Made by a program: the position numbers and the translations under genes. From NCBI GenBank assembly GCA_964650885.1, contig CAZYXG010000004.1, positions 25,854 through 89,853 of the forward strand: a stretch of 64,000 nt of DNA, in the 5' to 3' direction. This document shows, one piece after another, positions 29,001-37,376 of this stretch. Each line of letters opens with the position of its first letter. Position 1 is the first letter of the stretch. Below the pieces are notes generated by a model, which saw only the letters and a program-made list of their open reading frames with translations, had not been told where the DNA came from and ran no database searches. Origin of the DNA: JAPLFM01 sp964650885. GTDB lineage: Bacteria; Bacteroidota; Ignavibacteria; Kapaibacteriales; UBA2268.

Positions 29001-32000
29001 TGTTGGTTCTAACTCAGGTTATGTTACAACAAATAATGGTTATGTAATTAGAACTTCAGATGCTTTTGTATCTAATTTCAATACAAATATTGATAACAAT
29101 GGTATTCAAGCTAGCCCTCTGAATAATATTTACACTTCTGGTGTAGATAACTATACTGCAGTTGGTGAAGTTAAAACTATCTTGAAAAGAGATTTAGGAT
29201 TCCCTTCTTTCACTTTCCAAGTTTCTCCAGTAAATGCTGTATTTAATACAGTATGGTACACTTCTTCTACAAGAGGTTATATTGGTGGTACTAACGGTAC
29301 TATCTTGAAAACTATCAATGGTGGTATAGACTGGAATCAAACAATCAACCCTGCAACTGGTACTATCGGTGCATTGACATTCGTATCTCCTTCTAAAGGA
29401 TTTGCTGTTAATGGTTCTGGAAAAGTATTAACTACAGTTGATGCTGGTGATACATGGACAGAAATAACAGGTAACACAAACTTAAACGCATTGTATGATT
29501 TATCATTCCCAACGCCATCAATTGGTTTTGCAGTTGGTAATGCAGGTACATTGCTGAAATCAACTGATGCTGGCGCTACTTGGAAATCTGTTGGTCCAAA
29601 TGATCAAAGTGTAGTTGATGTAGTAAGAAAACACAAAGGTACTGATTTGCCAGAAAATGGTATCGGTCTTGGTGGTGCAATTTACTTATTAGATAAAGCA
29701 AACATTGCAAGAATTGGTCGTAGAGATTCAATTCAGTTCAACCGTGTAAGAATGCAAAATAACGAATCTTATACAGGTTCTGTTATTTATTCTGATAACT
29801 ACGATTTGAAATTGATTTTAAATAGAACATTGATTATTGGAAACAAAGCTAACTCTAAAGTTGGTGTAACTCAAAATGTAATCACTGGTCCAATCGAAAG
29901 AGACAACACTGGTAGAGTAATTGCGAACAAAGCATCTTCAGATTTAGTACCTGCTACTATTTATGGTGAGATTCAAGGTCCATTGCCAAGTGCAAGTTTC
30001 TCTGTTGCAGCAAACTCAATTTATAACAATGATGCAAAATTCTTAATTAGATTACCAGATGCACCTAATACTAAAGGTGTATTGGCTGGAACATTGGGTC
30101 TTGGACTTGGTGGTACAGATACATTGCGTGGTAACTATTGGGGTCAAACTGAAGCTAACGTAATTTTGGAAATTCAAAATATCGTACTTGGTGCAGCGAA
30201 AACAACTCAAGAAACATTCTTTGTGGAAGGTAATGGTACTACAGTAATGAAATTTATTCCTACTGCTACTACTAACTTAACTGAACAAGGTCCTTTTGAG
30301 TCAATTTCAAGATATGCTTACACTCCAATTCCATCTATGAATAATGTGAACAATGAAGATTTAGCAGCTGCTAATACTATTCCAGAAAACTTATTGCTTT
30401 CTGGTAAAGTATATGACATTTATGACAAAGGTACAGATGTTAAAACTGCTGATTATTCAAAACGCAGAATGTCTCCAATTGAAGATTTCGCTGTTGGTAT
30501 TGCACCAATTTCAAGAACTTATGCAGTAGCGAATACTCCTTCAAATGGTAAACACGTAAAAAGATACATTCGTGATCCATTTGCAACTGAAGCATTATCA
30601 TCTGGTACATTGACTAACCCTTGGTTAGCTTCTATGCAAGATGAATTTAGAAATGATGCAAATGGTAATAGTTACCAACCATTAGGTATGCCTTTATTCT
30701 TAGAATCTAGAGTAAACTATGATGGTCTAATTGAAAATAGCAACCACGATCCATTGATGTTGAATGAAGCAGTTTACTTTGTAATCAACCAGACTTCTGG
30801 TGATTTAATTAGAGTAAACATGAGACAATTAAGTGAAGATGCACCAGGAAGAGAATTATTAAGAGCTAGAGTTGATTTAGTTCCAGATTCAACAATTTCT
30901 CCTGCAACTCCACTTGAAAGATACAATAGAGCATCTATAAGAAGAAGCGGTGAAGGAATTGCAAACTATGGTATCGGAAGTGATATCTTGAACGCACTTT
31001 ATAGAAACGCTGATAGAGAAGATAAAGCTGTTTTAGTTGGTAGAAAATATGATGCAAACATCACTGATTTTGCAAACGACGCATCTATATTCTCTAACAG
31101 ACCAAGTATTACTGGTAAAGCAACTTATTTTGCTGGCGAGAGATACAGAGCATTGCCAGTTTGTGTTGGCGATAAAATTCAAATTTTATCAAGAACTGCA
31201 CTTTGGAATCAAGGTATAGCAGCTGCAGATGCTGGTTCAATTACTTTTACAATTAGTAACTCAACTATGCCTCCAAGATTTACTGGAAACATTATTAGCT
31301 TGCAAAAAGATACAATTGTTAAAATTGTTCCTTCTGAATTGCAAAGCAAACGTCTTTTAGGTATTCCTGATACTATTAGAATGGTTGAACTTTTGAATAA
31401 AAAATTCATCACAGAAGATAGATCTTACCCTAGAGTAAGAGGTACTTATAGCTCAACTACAACATTGCCAGAAAATGGTCGTGGTACTGACTCAATTTTG
31501 ACTGTAACAGCTACTGATACAAACAAATTCTATGACCCACGTTCATTCTTTGCACCTGACAAATTCCCAAGATTAACTTATACTTGGAATGTTGACCCAA
31601 CTTCTGGTTTGGCTAGATGGATGCAAGCAGATACAATTAAAGTAACAAATGTAGGAACTCCAAATGCGAATAGCCAAAACCCAAGAGACTTGGCGTTAGG
31701 TTATATCAAATTTAGAGGTCAAGCAATTAATCCTTATGTTGTTCCTGGTGGTGAAGATGTAACTGTAACTGCTGCTAACTATCCACCATCTTTCAGATTG
31801 TTGGATACGTTAAAATCTTATGGCGTTACTGACCAAAATATTTTAGATTACTCTGTAAATATTTATGGTAAATACTTCCATGCTCCAGTTTATGATAACA
31901 TCAATGCAAGATACTTGCAACAAGATACAATCAACAGTGGTAAAAACTTTACAGTTTCTCACACATACAAAATGTTTGTAGTAGATAGTTTGCCAAGAAT

Positions 32001-34200
32001 TTTTGAAAATGACGAACCTGAATCTGCTGTAACTAGAACTAAATCAGATGGCACATTGTTAGATACAATAGTTCACTATGTACCTTCAGTTTATACTTGT
32101 GATTTGACTCAAGACGGTAGATTGAAAGCTAATTTGACTGATAAATTAAGATTCCAAATTGACATTAACTCTGATGATGAATTAGAAGATAATGCTGCAA
32201 TTGCAAAAGGTTGGGATTTCAAATATGGTCAATCAGCTTATGCATTCTTAAATAAAGTAAGAAATGGTGGCGATATCAACAATCCAGTTGATATTGTATT
32301 GGATACTACTTTTATTTGGGATAATGATTCACAAACTTACACTGCTGTATTGAATCAATCTAAACCAGGTTGGTTAGATGATAAATACATGTACAGATAT
32401 GCTGATGAAACAACTCAAGATCAATTTGTTCAAGACTTTACTGCTAAAGGTCAAATCAACATACGTATTCCACGTGCTCAAGCTTTGACTTTGTTAACTC
32501 CAGTAAATGTTCAGAACAATGCTTTGAATACAGACACATCAATGACAATCATTTTGAATGATGGTCACGGTGGAAAAACTCAGAAGAAATACAATGTATT
32601 TGTGAACGTAGCTCCACAAATCTTGACTAATTCATTGGCGAATGCTAAAGAAGACTTTGATTATAACCCACAATTGTTAGATTCTAACGTTAACGGTACT
32701 CGTATGATTAGAGTATTTGATGCAAACTTTGGACAAGCAAGAACATTCGAATTGATTTACAAAGCTTATTCAAGCAACACTATTTCTAAAGACCCTTGCT
32801 ACATTGAAGCTGGTGTTTGGGATGTTACTAACTTGAAAACAACACCAGAATGGTTGAAAATTAACCCAATTACTGGTTTGTTATATGGTAAACCTGGAAT
32901 CAAAGATGCACCAAAAACTGAATCAGTTACTGTATTAGTTACTGATGCTGAAGGATTGACAGATTTAAGAACTTACCAATTAGTAGTAGAAAAAACTGAT
33001 CACAATCCAAACTTATCAGCTGCTCCTAATGTAAATTGTATTGATGGTACTAAATCTTACTTAGATACTTTAGTAGTATCTGATAGAGACTTAATTAGAG
33101 ATGCTTCTGCAAATCCAAATGAAGAAAACTTAACTTTAACAGTTATTTCTCCATCTGGATTAACATTAGAACCTTCTACAGTTAAAGGACCTTTGTCTGA
33201 TTCAACAATTAAAGTTGTAATCAAATCAACTGGTACTGGTTTCAATCCAGCTCGTGATAACGATGGTAAAATAACAGTAAGAATAGAAGTAACTGATGGT
33301 GCGGGTAACAAGAGTACTTTAATATACAGATTGAAAGTTAGCGAAGCTACTAGATTTGTAAGTAATGTGAAAGTAACTAACTCAATCGGTGGAACTCAAA
33401 TACTTGAATGGGGTACAGCAGATAGAAACGTATCTACAGGTGATAATACTGATGGTGCTGCAATAGGTAAATTAGATTCTAACTATTGTGAGTATGAATT
33501 AGCTCCTTATCCTCCAACAGACGTATTTGATGCTAGATGGACAATACCAACAATCAATGGTGTGGTTAGATCTATTTATCCTTCTTCTGTAAACAAAAAC
33601 CAAATCTACATTGCACAATTACAACCTGGTGATGTAACTGGTAGCGGTAGTGGTAACTATCCATTGACTATATCTTGGGATATGACAAGTGTTCCAGATA
33701 AATCTGACGCAGCTAAAAATCCTACTAGTTCTTCTTGGGCTATTAGAGATGCCTTATCTAACGGTAACTTGTTCAGTATTAACATGAACACAGGTGACGG
33801 TAGATTTGTAAATGGTTTCGAAGGTAAGAAAAATGGTAACCAATACGAATTGACTGTAAATAATACTTCAACTAAAGCTTTCGTTATCTTCCAAGATTGG
33901 AATAGCGATGTGGCAACTGACTACAATCCTGCATTTACAAACAAAATTAGCACAGTTTCTCCAAATCCTGTTGTAAACCAAGCTAATATTGAATTTGAAC
34001 TTGCAAACTCTAATAATGTTTCTATTGAAATAGTAGATATGTTGGGTAACGTAGTTGCAACTGTAGCAAATGGTTTCTACACTCCAGGTCAATACAAAAT
34101 AGTATGGACTGGCGCAGAAAACATGGCTTCTGGTGCATACGTGGTAAGAATGAACGCAGGAACTGTAACTGATACTTATTCAGTAACCATAGTTAAATAA
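26014..34200 (+). CDS. Giant T9SS-exported surface protein: beta-helix with inserted YCF48 propeller
   Basis: A 2728-residue exported protein. I start at the ATG at 26014, which gives a signal peptide (MQRFYRLFLLAMIALLAVNV) and has GGAGGT 4 bases upstream; the frame is open to a TTG at 25891 but that adds 41 implausible residues. About ten GGAI/GGAL-type repeats (residues 310-800) indicate a right-handed beta-helix as in chlamydial Pmp adhesins. A YCF48/BNR-like propeller (about 895-1195, repeats GYAVGGNGT, GYIVGNQGTLLKTTNGG, GFAVGNAGTLLKSTDAG) follows, then GGAIY again (about 1220) and a GNYWG turn (about 1373). Ig-like segments (about 2190-2500) and a type A sorting domain (about 2643-2728, SPNPVVNQANIEF) finish it. 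Confidence 0.85.
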   Translation: MQRFYRLFLLAMIALLAVNVGLAQKPIVYVSGKLTPNNVRTFQKDSLYIINNEYVVGGTLLIEPGTEVQFYPNGRLIDSTGGRIIADGDASAVYTPQPNNGGLDMDPIAGASPLNPLNWSGYADLNYFTYSSGTATNRNTIKVNTVRDLTVHSTKENIVYNVVIDKSTRRLKNLTPGYVLGINEEIIPFEKAMMLQISRMVNDPNSDALLNNRPWKRIKTTTQTTDIVDITSGQIKFNGQNTNNISREWGHIVILPGARAAFFRNCKFEGFKKDTTVDRLPYYNVNQGGAGEVAAWRSVNEKLKQLSNGSGGAITSFSSRTWLLNVEFNNNRAFRRGGALQLLQAPNGFPGSFATLNDLVASVGEYDLNKNPNITDKDGLASQILAKPEVIIPRLSMLDEAAGTTPFAVAALETNDRDRQNWDDARLALYLGRIRNVKFTNNKAQLNNVGMVSVGIPPVTQVTDILTTPAAFPTNYGSTVAGGALYISGNGEIPGTYDEANLNETANRMIEVGLGINNSINISTGTLTFPNADSFTATNNEAKNYQSNPSSPGANGGAIYAGAYTSLIVAGNFTSNKAQAPFMQSDALSVGADRYARGGAIFATNTQARLQVVGGKSRDLISNATLFTRNEAASGGAIYVSGNSSTYSSPIIGGADNTLERRDVGYNIQFDNNKALVYGGAIYTLRNMYVNGAGGATPIELIGYDDFNRTRFVNNTAGYSGGAISINIPNNSILRSFNRNIEFVRAYFGNNTVGNAVNNTNVAEIRGGGAVYNLNGNVGLIKGTEFNGNIVYNSNGGALTTVHPEQSQRRFVISDLDVVTYEPAADENNVFSTDLIPSFYTTADAIFTKAPGAPYPADVRMMTRFIGNKALTPDATILAAQSGSGVTQVGSGTLKTTEQLKGMFWINETTGYAVGGNGTVIKFTNGGDEWNYVSTGSTANLNDVFFTSSNVGYIVGNQGTLLKTTNGGTTWSAINVDVLTGGSPVVNTSNFTSISFVGSNSGYVTTNNGYVIRTSDAFVSNFNTNIDNNGIQASPLNNIYTSGVDNYTAVGEVKTILKRDLGFPSFTFQVSPVNAVFNTVWYTSSTRGYIGGTNGTILKTINGGIDWNQTINPATGTIGALTFVSPSKGFAVNGSGKVLTTVDAGDTWTEITGNTNLNALYDLSFPTPSIGFAVGNAGTLLKSTDAGATWKSVGPNDQSVVDVVRKHKGTDLPENGIGLGGAIYLLDKANIARIGRRDSIQFNRVRMQNNESYTGSVIYSDNYDLKLILNRTLIIGNKANSKVGVTQNVITGPIERDNTGRVIANKASSDLVPATIYGEIQGPLPSASFSVAANSIYNNDAKFLIRLPDAPNTKGVLAGTLGLGLGGTDTLRGNYWGQTEANVILEIQNIVLGAAKTTQETFFVEGNGTTVMKFIPTATTNLTEQGPFESISRYAYTPIPSMNNVNNEDLAAANTIPENLLLSGKVYDIYDKGTDVKTADYSKRRMSPIEDFAVGIAPISRTYAVANTPSNGKHVKRYIRDPFATEALSSGTLTNPWLASMQDEFRNDANGNSYQPLGMPLFLESRVNYDGLIENSNHDPLMLNEAVYFVINQTSGDLIRVNMRQLSEDAPGRELLRARVDLVPDSTISPATPLERYNRASIRRSGEGIANYGIGSDILNALYRNADREDKAVLVGRKYDANITDFANDASIFSNRPSITGKATYFAGERYRALPVCVGDKIQILSRTALWNQGIAAADAGSITFTISNSTMPPRFTGNIISLQKDTIVKIVPSELQSKRLLGIPDTIRMVELLNKKFITEDRSYPRVRGTYSSTTTLPENGRGTDSILTVTATDTNKFYDPRSFFAPDKFPRLTYTWNVDPTSGLARWMQADTIKVTNVGTPNANSQNPRDLALGYIKFRGQAINPYVVPGGEDVTVTAANYPPSFRLLDTLKSYGVTDQNILDYSVNIYGKYFHAPVYDNINARYLQQDTINSGKNFTVSHTYKMFVVDSLPRIFENDEPESAVTRTKSDGTLLDTIVHYVPSVYTCDLTQDGRLKANLTDKLRFQIDINSDDELEDNAAIAKGWDFKYGQSAYAFLNKVRNGGDINNPVDIVLDTTFIWDNDSQTYTAVLNQSKPGWLDDKYMYRYADETTQDQFVQDFTAKGQINIRIPRAQALTLLTPVNVQNNALNTDTSMTIILNDGHGGKTQKKYNVFVNVAPQILTNSLANAKEDFDYNPQLLDSNVNGTRMIRVFDANFGQARTFELIYKAYSSNTISKDPCYIEAGVWDVTNLKTTPEWLKINPITGLLYGKPGIKDAPKTESVTVLVTDAEGLTDLRTYQLVVEKTDHNPNLSAAPNVNCIDGTKSYLDTLVVSDRDLIRDASANPNEENLTLTVISPSGLTLEPSTVKGPLSDSTIKVVIKSTGTGFNPARDNDGKITVRIEVTDGAGNKSTLIYRLKVSEATRFVSNVKVTNSIGGTQILEWGTADRNVSTGDNTDGAAIGKLDSNYCEYELAPYPPTDVFDARWTIPTINGVVRSIYPSSVNKNQIYIAQLQPGDVTGSGSGNYPLTISWDMTSVPDKSDAAKNPTSSSWAIRDALSNGNLFSINMNTGDGRFVNGFEGKKNGNQYELTVNNTSTKAFVIFQDWNSDVATDYNPAFTNKISTVSPNPVVNQANIEFELANSNNVSIEIVDMLGNVVATVANGFYTPGQYKIVWTGAENMASGAYVVRMNAGTVTDTYSVTIVK

Positions 34201-34215
34201 TAAAATATTGTGTAA

Positions 34216-34240
34216 GCCCTTTTCTAAAGTAGAAAAGGGC
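34216..34240 (+). other. Hairpin after the giant gene, no T-run
   Basis: GCCCTTTTCT (34216-34225) pairs perfectly with AGAAAAGGGC (34231-34240) around a 5-base loop. The following bases are ATATACAATA, not a T-run, so it is a poor intrinsic terminator. It may protect the long upstream mRNA end and allow read-through to the next exported gene 55 bases later. Confidence 0.5.
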
Positions 34241-34295
34241 ATATACAATAAAAATAAAAATCTTGGAAATGAAAAATAATAACGGAGTTAATAAA

Positions 34296-36212
34296 ATGAG
34301 AAAAAAAATCTACGGAGCTTTGGGAGCCCTTGCGCTTTCATTAACTATGCTCGTGCAGACTTCTACTGCTCAAATCTACGGTGAATTTGAAACCGTGAAA
34401 GTAGTACAAGAAAATTATACCCCTATTATAGGTGGTACAGTACATGCATCAACTGAATTCAAATCAGGCGATTTAGGAATCGGCGGCGTGACTGATAAAG
34501 ATGATGGATATAAAAAAATAACATTGCCATTTACATTTGAATTTAATGGCGATAACTATGATGAAGTTTGGGTTAATGTTAATGGATATGTTCAGTTTTT
34601 GAAACCTGGCGTACTTCCTTTATCTTTACCTCAAAAATTAGGTACTCGTTTGTTTACATTTGACAACAGTAGTGTTGCCTATAATGTTGTTGCTCCTTTC
34701 TGGGGTGATCACTTTTATAGAGATGGAGGTGATATATCAAGTTCATTTACACCATCTTCAATAATTACACAAGCTTTACCAAGCCTAAGTTCTGCTACAG
34801 TATTTACTATTGAGTGGAAAGACTTACAAGTAAATAGAGATATAACAAATTTAGCTAATACAAACTTGCAATCTTCTATTGCAAATTTTCAAGTTAAATT
34901 CTACAAATCTACTATTTCAAGTACAAAACAAGGCGATATCGAATTTTGCTATGGTTTAGTTGGTAATAATCCTAGACTACCTTCTTCTACTACAATCACA
35001 GATGTAATTACAAGAAATGCATCTATTGGAGTGAAAGGCGATGTTGGTGATTTTATTAATGCATTGCACAACGATGTTTTTGGAACACCTGCTTTGGCAA
35101 AGTCTTCAACAATCTTGACAACTGGATGGCAACCATCTGGCGGATCTAACAGAAGATTACGTTACATAGCTAAAAGAAACTTTAATGTTGCTGAATTCTG
35201 GGGTGATGGAGATGCTGACTTCTCTAAAGCTGAAGGAAGACCACACGCTGCTTTCTTTAATGTACAAAACAGATATGTAACTATCAATGATGTTCGTGTA
35301 ATCTTAAGAAGCGTTGCAAGAAGAATTCCATTAGACAGTATTAGAAGAAGAGCTGCATTCCACGCAGACGTTACTCACAATGGCCGTTTCTACTATAATG
35401 GTGGTGTAAGAACTTCTATTCCAAATAGAGATTTGAACTATGATGAGAATTTACCAGCTGGTATTTCTTCTGAAAAAGTTGTTTATTACCAAGCAAATGA
35501 ATTTGATGCAGCAATTATTTTAAATTATTTGTCTGCTAAATTACCTTCATTACCTTGGAGATACGACACAGTTCCTTTATATGGAAAAGAAAAATTCGAT
35601 GGTGCTTATGCTAACAGCATTAAATTAGGAACTTCAGTTAAAGATAATGGTATTGTAAGATTACCAATCTCTTTAAACGGTAGAATTAATGGTGCTTTAG
35701 GCGTTAAATTCAATGTGAATGGCGAAATCGTTAATGTTGTTGGAAACGGCGATAATAAATTAGCTTTTGATTTTGATGGCAACACAGTTGTTATAGCTGG
35801 TGCTGGTGAATTCGCTGCTAACGAAGAAATTGCTTACCTTGATGTGAGAACTACTTCAAATGAAATTAAATTGACTGATATAAATTTCAACGATAACCAA
35901 GTTGGCGAAATTTCAACTTTAGAATCATTGGAAGACAATGGCGCTAACTTAATGAATACTCCAAATCCATTTAACACTACAACAGATATTAAGTTTGATG
36001 TTGCTGTTTCTGGAAACTATGCTTTAGCTATCTATGATGTTTATGGTAAACTTGTAAAAGAATTATCTAACAATTTCTTGAATGCTGGAAAGTTTTCATT
36101 TAATTGGGATGGAACTACTCTTACTAATGAATCTGCTCAATCAGGTATGTACGTTGCTAAATTAACTTCTGGCAATAATACTTACACTGTTAAAATGGTT
36201 CTTACTAAGTAA
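34296..36212 (+). CDS. T9SS-exported protein with dockerin-like and cohesin-like segments
   Basis: A 638-residue protein. The ATG at 34296 follows GGAG by 8 bases and gives signal peptide MRKKIYGALGALALSLTMLV; the open frame to a TTG at 34263 is less likely. The N-terminal part (KKITLPFTFEFNGDNYDEVW, VVAPFWGDHF) resembles nidogen-like beta domains. Helices INDVRVILRSVARRIPLD (about 328-345) and EFDAAIILNYLSAKLPSLPW (about 402-421) look like the two dockerin helices separated by an insertion. A segment near 436-535 (GIVRLPISLNGRINGALGVK) resembles cohesin. A type A sorting domain (about 554-638, NTPNPFNTTTDIKFDV) ends the protein. Domain names are inferred by eye. Confidence 0.75.
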   Translation: MRKKIYGALGALALSLTMLVQTSTAQIYGEFETVKVVQENYTPIIGGTVHASTEFKSGDLGIGGVTDKDDGYKKITLPFTFEFNGDNYDEVWVNVNGYVQFLKPGVLPLSLPQKLGTRLFTFDNSSVAYNVVAPFWGDHFYRDGGDISSSFTPSSIITQALPSLSSATVFTIEWKDLQVNRDITNLANTNLQSSIANFQVKFYKSTISSTKQGDIEFCYGLVGNNPRLPSSTTITDVITRNASIGVKGDVGDFINALHNDVFGTPALAKSSTILTTGWQPSGGSNRRLRYIAKRNFNVAEFWGDGDADFSKAEGRPHAAFFNVQNRYVTINDVRVILRSVARRIPLDSIRRRAAFHADVTHNGRFYYNGGVRTSIPNRDLNYDENLPAGISSEKVVYYQANEFDAAIILNYLSAKLPSLPWRYDTVPLYGKEKFDGAYANSIKLGTSVKDNGIVRLPISLNGRINGALGVKFNVNGEIVNVVGNGDNKLAFDFDGNTVVIAGAGEFAANEEIAYLDVRTTSNEIKLTDINFNDNQVGEISTLESLEDNGANLMNTPNPFNTTTDIKFDVAVSGNYALAIYDVYGKLVKELSNNFLNAGKFSFNWDGTTLTNESAQSGMYVAKLTSGNNTYTVKMVLTK

Positions 36213-36213
36213 T

Positions 36214-37344
36214 TTGGAAAAGATATTGAAAATATGGCTACTTTTAATTGCTATCTTTGCGATAAGTAGCCATAATTCAATTGCTCAACCAAAGTTTCAG
36301 ATTGTTCTGAAAAACAATAACGGTACCTTAGACTTATGTGGCAATAGTTTTAGAAAGGAAGTTCTATTAACTGTTAACCTTGGATTAATTGAATCAAAAG
36401 ATTCTCTTTTGGGATTTAATTTCAAGATAAAGTATGACACAAATAAAGTAAAATTTAATACTTATTTGAAAAGTAATACTTTGAGTGCGTTCTTTAATTT
36501 TGCTGATGGTAGAGTGTCAAGGACTGAACAAGGACTTTTTGCAAGCGGTGGACAAATCAATGATTTGTTTGTACCAATTGTTGGGAATAAGCCTCTTGTA
36601 GCTTTTGCTGGTGAATATATTGCTGATTGTAATGATTCAACTATAATTGAAGTCGAATATTTTGAGTTCAATGATGAGTTTACGAAAAAATTAGATATAG
36701 ATACACCTTATGTTAGCCTGAAAGTACTTGGCGAAATTGAAAAAAAACCAGAAAGAAAAATGGTAGTCAATTTCACAAAAGACACAATCGTAATTTATGC
36801 GGATAGTCTTTATGAGGAATCTTTCGAATTAACTTCAATGGCAAATAGTAAATCAGAGAATGTTACAGTAACTTTTACTAAAGATTCTGATAAAATTAGA
36901 ATCACAGATTTAGTTGCCCAAGATAGCTCTGCTAAAGTAACTGTCTTTTTGAATGACTTTGCATTAACACTTGCTGAAATTAATAATCAGCAAACTGGTA
37001 TCACTAAAAAGTTTAAAATGAAGTTGAAATCTGAACTAGATGAAGATTTCGTTACTAAGATTTATACTAAAAGTGAAATCAATGTTAACTGCACTTGCAT
37101 TACTGAGATATTTGAAGATAGCGTAACTGTTATAGTTAAAAAGAAACAAATAAATTCTGTCGTTGAAGATAGAAACTATTACGAAAACTTGAAAAAAATT
37201 GACGTTTACAACTACTTAGGTCAAAGAGTGAAAGAAGTAAATAGTTTAATAGAATTAAACAAAATGCCAAACGGTATATATTTACTTGAAATAATATCTG
37301 AAGACAATACTAAAAGGTTACAAAAATTGATAATAAACAATTAA
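36214..37344 (+). CDS. Exported cohesin-like protein with T9SS-type C-terminus
   Basis: A 376-residue exported protein starting one base after the previous stop. The only workable start near the signal peptide (KIWLLLIAIFAISSHNSIAQ) is TTG at 36214, or another TTG at 36226. Residues 25-160 resemble a cohesin-type beta-sandwich (EVLLTVNLGLIESKDSLLGF then FKIKYDTNKVKF). A second beta-rich region follows. The end (KKIDVYNYLGQRVKEV, NKMPNGIYLLEI) is a shortened type A sorting domain lacking the usual PNP motif. Weak start and tight spacing suggest translation coupled to the upstream gene. It could bind its neighbours at the surface; this is inference. Confidence 0.72.
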   Translation: MEKILKIWLLLIAIFAISSHNSIAQPKFQIVLKNNNGTLDLCGNSFRKEVLLTVNLGLIESKDSLLGFNFKIKYDTNKVKFNTYLKSNTLSAFFNFADGRVSRTEQGLFASGGQINDLFVPIVGNKPLVAFAGEYIADCNDSTIIEVEYFEFNDEFTKKLDIDTPYVSLKVLGEIEKKPERKMVVNFTKDTIVIYADSLYEESFELTSMANSKSENVTVTFTKDSDKIRITDLVAQDSSAKVTVFLNDFALTLAEINNQQTGITKKFKMKLKSELDEDFVTKIYTKSEINVNCTCITEIFEDSVTVIVKKKQINSVVEDRNYYENLKKIDVYNYLGQRVKEVNSLIELNKMPNGIYLLEIISEDNTKRLQKLIINN

Positions 37345-37376
37345 TTAATTTTTAAATATTTAAATGGAGTCCTAAT

